Source: Olsenella sp. KH3B4
Lineage (GTDB): Bacteria > Actinomycetota > Coriobacteriia > Coriobacteriales > Atopobiaceae
Assembly: GCA_900111695.1 (NCBI GenBank)
Contig: FOHD01000001.1
Span: forward strand, 372,001 to 436,000
Length of the DNA: 64,000 bases
Reading direction: 5' to 3'
Positions within the stretch are counted from its first letter, which is position 1, and every line of letters begins with the position of its first letter. A program made the translations under genes and the position numbers. This document shows positions 59,605-64,000 of this stretch, piece by piece. The notes under the pieces were generated by a model that made no database searches, was not told the DNA's origin, and saw only the letters and a list, made by a program, of their open reading frames with translations.

Positions 59605-59660
59605 AGTGGGATTTTGTTCCCGGGGAATGGAATCCCGTTGCCGGGGAACAAAATCCCACT
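59605..59660. repeat. 17-bp perfect inverted repeat with internal direct repeat
   Basis: AGTGGGATTTTGTTCCC (59605-59621) is the exact reverse complement of GGGAACAAAATCCCACT (59644-59660). The loop repeats CGGGGAA-x-AATCCCG, so the block reads as near tandem CCGGGGAA units. It lies in the 59424-59666 gap beyond the tRNA-Leu terminator; nothing else was recognised there. Confidence 0.75.
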
Positions 59661-59666
59661 CGGCAC

Positions 59667-59698
59667 AAAAAAGCGGGTCCCCGTTTCCAGGGACCCGC
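59667..59698 (-). terminator. Intrinsic terminator of tRNA-Leu
   Basis: On the minus strand GCGGGTCCC pairs with GGGACCCGC and TTTTTT follows. Confidence 0.92.
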
Positions 59699-59707
59699 GA
59701 ACGCTCG

Positions 59708-59798
59708 TGGTGTCGGAGGCGGGACTTGAACCCGCACGACCTTTTAGTCAGTCACTAGCACCTCAAGCTAGCGCGTCTGCCAATTCCGCCACTCCGAC
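59708..59798 (-). tRNA. tRNA-Leu (anticodon GAG)
   Basis: On the minus strand GTCGGAG/CTCCGAC form the acceptor stem, the anticodon loop is TTGAGGT (GAG), a long variable arm is present as in class II tRNAs, and GGTTCAAGTCC is the T arm. CCA is encoded (59708-59710). Confidence 0.97.
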
Positions 59799-59950
59799 GT
59801 GCGCCTTGAACGCGAGGAGTATCTTATCACACGCTCGCATGGTGGCAAGCGCGAATTGAAAGTTTTTCTCGTCAGACGAAAAATGCTTCGGGAATCACGC
59901 CGAGAAGAGCGACTCCAGAAGAGCGACTACCTTCGCGCCAACGCGGCAAC

Positions 59951-59987
59951 AAAACGCCCCTCCGGCAACGAATGTGCCGGAGGGGCG
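59951..59987 (-). terminator. Intrinsic terminator of the peptide-binding protein gene
   Basis: CGCCCCTCCGGCA pairs with TGCCGGAGGGGCG; on the minus strand TTTTGTTG follows. The stem core CCCTCCGGC is the same as in the tandem arrays at 23.7 and 36.1 kb. Confidence 0.85.
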
Positions 59988-60033
59988 AAACGCTACTGTC
60001 GCGACAAAGAGCGCGGTGCCGACACGGGCTTCC

Positions 60034-61839
60034 CTACTTTGCCCAGCCGATGTTCTCGTTCGCCACGGTGAGGTACAGCGCGGGGCCGTAGTTGGCGAGG
60101 CCCTGCTTGGTCACGACAACGTCGGGACCGGCGTACAGCGGCACGAAGCCGTAGGAGGCCAGGGCCTCCTTCTCGGCAGCGTTCAGGGCCTTCATCTGGT
60201 CGTCGTGGTTCTCGATCGAGATGATCTTGGCGAGCTCGGCGTCGAGATCGGCGCTGCCGAGGTGCGTGAAGTTCGACGGAGAGTCGGAGCCGTAGATCTG
60301 CGGCCCGTTCCAGACCGACGTGGGCGTGGAGACCCAGCCGAAGAGGCAGATGTCCCACGAGCCGCTGGTGAGCGTGGTGGAGAACTCAGACGAGGGCTTG
60401 GCGTCCTGGTCGATCTTGATGCCGGCGTCCTTGGCCATCTTGATGATGGCGGCAGCGCGGTTCTTCACCGTGTTGGAGTCGCCAAACGTGGTGAAGGAGA
60501 AGGCGACCTCGGTGCCGTCCTTGGCGTAGTAGCCGTCGTCGTCAAGAGCGTAGCCGGCGTCCTCGAGGGTCTTCTTTGCCGCAGCGGTGCGCTCGTCGGC
60601 AGTGGTGAGGCTGGTGACGTCATCCGGCATGTTGTTCTCGTAGCCATCGGCCCAGACGGGGGTGAGCAGCGAGCCAGGAACGTCCTCCTCCCAGTTCACG
60701 CCCTGGAACACAACGGAGCGCAGCGTGGGGATGTCGAGGCACTGCACGAAGGCCTTGCGCACCGCGATGTCGGCGAGCACGCCACGCGTGGAGTTGATCT
60801 CGATGTTGGCAATGGAGAGGCTGTTGGCGCGACGAATCTCGGCGTTGTCCATGCTGGAGAAGTTGGAGAGCATCTCCTGGGAACCGTTCTGGGCCGTGCC
60901 GGTCGCGTCAATCTCGCCGTTCTTGAAGGCGTTGAAGAGCGCCTGGGAGTCCATCTGCTTGTAGGTGACAGACTCGAGCTTGGGAGCGTCGCCCCACCAG
61001 TTGGGGTTGGGGACAAAAGTGACCTGCGTGGTGTCGAAGGAGTCCACGGTATAGGGACCATAGCCCCACTCAGCGGCGTGGGGGTTGTTGTTCCAGCCGT
61101 TGTTGAAGACCTCGGGGTCGGCGGCATCGGGGTGAATGACCAGGTTGAAGAGGGCCTCGGCAGGAAAGACCGGTTGGGAGGTGGTGATAACAACCTGCTT
61201 GTCCGACTCGCCCTTCTCGACGGACTCGATGCGGTCGTAACCGTCGGTGGCGGCGGGGGTGTAGTCGGGGTTGGTACCGTTCATGACGGTCCACACGGCC
61301 TGGAAGGCACGGTAGTCGATGGGGGTACCGTCGTTGAACTTGGCGTCGGGGTTGAGGTCGAGGGTCAGGACCTGCTTGCCGCCCTCATCGGTGGTCTCGG
61401 CCTTGGTCACGAAGTTCGGGTTGGGCTCGAACTTGGAGCCGGTGGCGTCAGAGTTGAAGAGGTTGGTGGGCATGTACCAGTCCCACATGTTGTGCATCTC
61501 TTGCGTGTTGCCCTCGATGGAGAGGTAGTTCCAGTTGGGGCCAATCTCGCCGGCGGGAAGGGTGAGGGTGCCGCCGTCCTGGATCTGGTCGCGGTCGAGC
61601 GGGTTGTTGTAGACCTTGCCCTTCTCGGGAAGCGGCAGCTGGTCAAGCGGCGTGGTTGCGGGCGAGCCGTTCTGGGGCTCGGTGCCGGTGACGTCAGTGC
61701 TGTTGGCGGTGCCGGTGGCGTTGGCGTTGTCACTGGACGTAGAGTCGGACCCGCATGCCGCGAGGCCCAGGCCGGCCAGTGCGACGGCGCTGCCGCTCAT
61801 GCCCAGGAAGGCACGACGCGAAAGGTTGGAAACAGACAT
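60034..61839 (-). CDS. Peptide ABC transporter substrate-binding lipoprotein (family 5), Tat signal
   Basis: The 601-residue protein starts MSVSNLSRRAFLGMSGSAVA and LAGLGLAACGS: a twin-arginine motif followed by a lipobox ending in LAAC, so it should be exported folded and lipid-anchored. A Ser/Asn/Thr-rich linker follows, then the family 5 extracellular solute-binding fold (DGGTLTLPAGE, YRAFQAVWTVMNGTNPDYTP, WGYGPYTVDSFD, VNWEEDVPGSLLTPVWADGY). It captures oligopeptides for the ABC transporter whose ATPase is encoded upstream. GGGAGA lies before the ATG at 61839; a longer in-frame start was rejected because it removes the signal from the N-terminus. Confidence 0.92.
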   Translation of the reverse strand: MSVSNLSRRAFLGMSGSAVALAGLGLAACGSDSTSSDNANATGTANSTDVTGTEPQNGSPATTPLDQLPLPEKGKVYNNPLDRDQIQDGGTLTLPAGEIGPNWNYLSIEGNTQEMHNMWDWYMPTNLFNSDATGSKFEPNPNFVTKAETTDEGGKQVLTLDLNPDAKFNDGTPIDYRAFQAVWTVMNGTNPDYTPAATDGYDRIESVEKGESDKQVVITTSQPVFPAEALFNLVIHPDAADPEVFNNGWNNNPHAAEWGYGPYTVDSFDTTQVTFVPNPNWWGDAPKLESVTYKQMDSQALFNAFKNGEIDATGTAQNGSQEMLSNFSSMDNAEIRRANSLSIANIEINSTRGVLADIAVRKAFVQCLDIPTLRSVVFQGVNWEEDVPGSLLTPVWADGYENNMPDDVTSLTTADERTAAAKKTLEDAGYALDDDGYYAKDGTEVAFSFTTFGDSNTVKNRAAAIIKMAKDAGIKIDQDAKPSSEFSTTLTSGSWDICLFGWVSTPTSVWNGPQIYGSDSPSNFTHLGSADLDAELAKIISIENHDDQMKALNAAEKEALASYGFVPLYAGPDVVVTKQGLANYGPALYLTVANENIGWAK

Positions 61840-61997
61840 GTTCTCTCCCGTTCTCTCGGATGATACCGGTTCGTAATGAACCAGTAAGAATGGTATCAGA
61901 CAAGTGTTGGTTAACGAAATCGCAATGGTAACAAACAGCATTTAGTAACTCTTGCGAAATCTACCAAACGCAAACGCCGTGATGCACCGGCACAGAT

Positions 61998-62021
61998 ACG
62001 GGCCCGTAGATCCGGGCCCGT
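61998..62021. terminator. Hairpin between ATPase and binding-protein genes
   Basis: ACGGGCCCG-TAGATC-CGGGCCCGT is a perfect stem without a T run on the minus strand. It could stabilise or attenuate the mRNA between the two genes rather than terminate. The 61840-61997 stretch upstream of the binding-protein start holds GATACC/GGTATC and GGTTC/GAACC dyads and presumably its promoter. Confidence 0.55.
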
Positions 62022-62066
62022 GAGACTACGCATAGGCTGAGAGCAGCCTGCTTGTCTCCCCTCTCG

Positions 62067-64000
62067 CTACGAAAGCGACGTGGGGAGCAGGCTTGAAGCG
62101 GGAATGAGCTTGCCGTCGCTGTACACAAGGCGCTCGCGCGTGCGCTCGACCTTGGGATCGGGGATGGGGATGGCGGAGAGCAGCGCCTTGGTATACGGGT
62201 CCTGGGGGTTGGTGAAGACCTCCTCGGTATCGCCGTACTCCACGATCTTGCCCAGGTGCATGACGGCCACGGTGTCGGAGATGTGGCGAATAACGGCGAG
62301 ATCATGCGCGACAAAGAGGTAGGAGATCTTGAGCTGGACCTGCAGGTCCTCAAGCAGGTTGATGATGCCCGCCTGAATCGAAACGTCAAGCGAGGCGATG
62401 GGCTCATCGAGAAGCAGCAGCTTGGGGCTTGTCGCCAGGGCTCGCGCGATGGCGATGCGCTGGCGCTGGCCGCCCGAGAACTGTGACGGGAAGCGGTCCA
62501 CGTAGTCGGGGTTGATGCCCACGAGGTACATGAGCTCGCCGATGCGCTTGTTGATCTTGTTCTTGTCCCAGCCCTGGGCCTCGAGGGGCTCGGCCAGCAC
62601 GTCGTAGATGGGCATGCGGGGGTCAAGTGAGCTCATGGGGTCCTGGAAGATGATCTGCAGGTTGCGGCGCAGCTCGCGACGATCGCGGGCGCTCTTCAGC
62701 TCGGAGGTCTTCTTGCCCAGAACGGTGATTGTGCCCTCCTCGGGAACCACGAGGTCCATGATCTGCATGAGTGTGGTGGACTTGCCCGATCCGGACTCGC
62801 CTACGAGCGCAAGCGTCTCGCCCTCGTGGATGGTGAACGAGGCGTGGTCGACCGCCGTCATGGTTCCCTTGTTCCTGCGGATGAGTCCCTTGCCCTGAAT
62901 GGGGAAGGTCTTCACCAGGTCCTTGACCTCAAGCACCACAGGTCGCTTGTCGCGCGGGACGTCGGCCCACTTGGGCAGCAACGGCTCGAGCGCCGGGTAG
63001 ACGTCCGCGTAGGTAAGGTGCTTGTCGCGAATCTCGTCCATGTGGTGGCACGAGACCAGGTGACCCTCCCCCGCCTCGATGGGCAGAAGCTCGGGCTCGG
63101 TCTTGCGGCACTCGTCGGTTGCCATGGGGCAGCGCGGCGAGAAGGGGCAGCCTGCGGGAATGGCCGCAAGCGAGGGCGGATTGCCCTTGATGGGAACCAG
63201 GCGATGCTCGGCCGCCACGTGGGGCTTGGGCACGGCGCCGAGAAGGCCCATGGTGTAGGGCTGAGAAGGACGCTCGAAGAGCGTGTCGATGCTCGCGCGC
63301 TCCACCGCCCGGCCGGCGTACATGACCATCACGTCGTCCGCGGTGCCGGCAACAACGCCCAGGTCGTGGGTGATGAGCACGACGGCGGCGCCAGTCTCCC
63401 TCTGCGCGACCTTAAGGATGTCCAGGATCTGTGCCTGGATGGTCACGTCGAGGGCCGTCGTGGGCTCGTCGGCGATGATGATGTCGGGGTTGTTCGCGAT
63501 GGCGATGGCGATCACCACGCGCTGGCGCATGCCACCGGAGAACTCGTGCGGGTATGCGTCCAGGCGGTTCTCGGGATCGGTGATGCCCACCAGGGTGAGC
63601 AGCTCGATGCAGCGCTTGCGCACCTGGTCCTTGGGCATCTCGGGATTGTGGATGAGAAGCGCCTCGGCAAGCTGGTCGCCAATGGAGAACATGGGCGTCA
63701 GGGCCGAGAGCGGGTCCTGGAAGATCATCGAGATGCGCGCGCCGCGGATCTTGGACATCTCCTCGTCGCTCTTGCCAATGAGTTCCTCGCCATTGAGCTT
63801 CACCGAGCCCGTGACGTGGGCGTTATCGTCGAGAAGCCCGATAAGCGAGAGGGCCGTGACAGACTTGCCCGAGCCGGACTCGCCCACGATGCCCAGGGTG
63901 CGCCCACCCCAGAGGTCAAAGCTCACGTCGCGCACGGCGTGGACCACGCCGGCCTCGGTGTTGAAGGAGACGCGCAGGTTGCGAACGCTCATGACGGGGT
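62067..64000 (-). CDS. Fused OppD-OppF oligopeptide ABC transporter ATPase, 5' end outside window
   Basis: The frame is still open at the window edge; the visible 641 codons after MSVRNLRVSF contain two complete ABC ATPases. The first has GESGSGKS, FSGGMRQRVVIAIAIA and IIADEPTTALD, and ends with the OppD C-terminal zinc-like cysteine motif (CPFSPRCPMATDECRK). The second has GESGSGKST, FSGGQRQRIAIARALA and LLLDEPIASLD, OppF-like. These are normally separate genes; the fusion would form the full nucleotide-binding dimer in one chain. Upstream codons read PV before M, so the true start lies beyond base 64000. It precedes the peptide-binding protein. Confidence 0.93.
   Translation of the reverse strand, partial: PVMSVRNLRVSFNTEAGVVHAVRDVSFDLWGGRTLGIVGESGSGKSVTALSLIGLLDDNAHVTGSVKLNGEELIGKSDEEMSKIRGARISMIFQDPLSALTPMFSIGDQLAEALLIHNPEMPKDQVRKRCIELLTLVGITDPENRLDAYPHEFSGGMRQRVVIAIAIANNPDIIIADEPTTALDVTIQAQILDILKVAQRETGAAVVLITHDLGVVAGTADDVMVMYAGRAVERASIDTLFERPSQPYTMGLLGAVPKPHVAAEHRLVPIKGNPPSLAAIPAGCPFSPRCPMATDECRKTEPELLPIEAGEGHLVSCHHMDEIRDKHLTYADVYPALEPLLPKWADVPRDKRPVVLEVKDLVKTFPIQGKGLIRRNKGTMTAVDHASFTIHEGETLALVGESGSGKSTTLMQIMDLVVPEEGTITVLGKKTSELKSARDRRELRRNLQIIFQDPMSSLDPRMPIYDVLAEPLEAQGWDKNKINKRIGELMYLVGINPDYVDRFPSQFSGGQRQRIAIARALATSPKLLLLDEPIASLDVSIQAGIINLLEDLQVQLKISYLFVAHDLAVIRHISDTVAVMHLGKIVEYGDTEEVFTNPQDPYTKALLSAIPIPDPKVERTRERLVYSDGKLIPASSLLPTSLS

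Overview
The window is a GC-rich chromosomal stretch of a Gram-positive anaerobe, most likely an Atopobiaceae/Olsenella-like member of the Coriobacteriia (Actinobacteria). This rests on the look of the proteins (group B [FeFe]-hydrogenase, Tat-secreted lipoprotein peptide-binding protein, several coriobacterial-type hypothetical proteins), frequent GTG/TTG starts behind strong GGAGG ribosome binding sites, and fermentative dehydrogenases. No rRNA, phage structural, integrase or transposase gene was found, and no 16S sequence is available to fix the genus.

Layout: 1-2.7 kb holds a truncated class II glutamine amidotransferase, a DnaQ-like exonuclease and a LysR regulator. 2.9-11.3 kb holds htpG, a VanH-like D-2-hydroxyacid dehydrogenase, a probable group II intron fragment, a nitroreductase, a group B [FeFe]-hydrogenase and an RluA-type pseudouridine synthase. 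11.3-14.6 kb holds a Phd/ParE-like toxin-antitoxin pair and eda-kdgK with a divergent GntR regulator. 14.8-20.1 kb holds a cystine/dicarboxylate-type symporter behind a short cysteine-containing upstream ORF, then a MacAB-like adaptor/ATPase/permease operon. 20.1-21.1 kb is a two-gene DUF4160 cassette bracketed by two copies of a 70-bp double-hairpin repeat. 21.1-23.6 kb is a divergent LysR/NhaC-type antiporter pair.

23.6-36.2 kb is a hexuronide utilisation island: GPH symporter, membrane-anchored GH3, GH2, uxaC, uxuA, uxuB and a second GntR regulator. It is bounded on both sides by direct copies of a tandem GC-rich hairpin repeat array. With kdgK-eda at 12-13.7 kb the window encodes the whole route from a beta-glucuronide through glucuronate, fructuronate, mannonate, KDG and KDPG to pyruvate plus glyceraldehyde 3-phosphate. 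Related palindromes (best form ACTAGTATACTAGT) overlap promoters at both loci, so the two GntR paralogues probably recognise similar operators.

36.3-41.9 kb is mostly housekeeping and unknown genes (PrsW-like protease, hisS, TIM-barrel protein, a frameshifted membrane protein, a holin-like small toxin candidate). 42.0-47.7 kb is a three-gene minus-strand operon, TerB-N/TerB-C protein, DUF2791 ATPase and Lhr-like helicase, which matches the architecture of the Shango anti-phage system. Its promoter side carries two of three copies of a 130-bp element with terminal inverted repeats (the third is near 5.2 kb). 48.3-64 kb holds a DUF389 protein, an L-lactate-dehydrogenase-like enzyme, a flippase-like membrane protein, a cysteine desulfurase-mnmA pair, three tRNAs (Gly, Cys, Leu), a partner-switching module (STAS-HATPase fusion plus SpoIIE-type phosphatase), an ACT-domain protein and the start of an oligopeptide ABC transporter locus cut by the window end.

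The most distinctive non-coding signal is the density of intergenic inverted-repeat families: the 130-bp TIR element, the 70-bp double hairpin, the 60-bp tandem hairpin array and an 85-88 bp dyad. All comparisons were made by eye.
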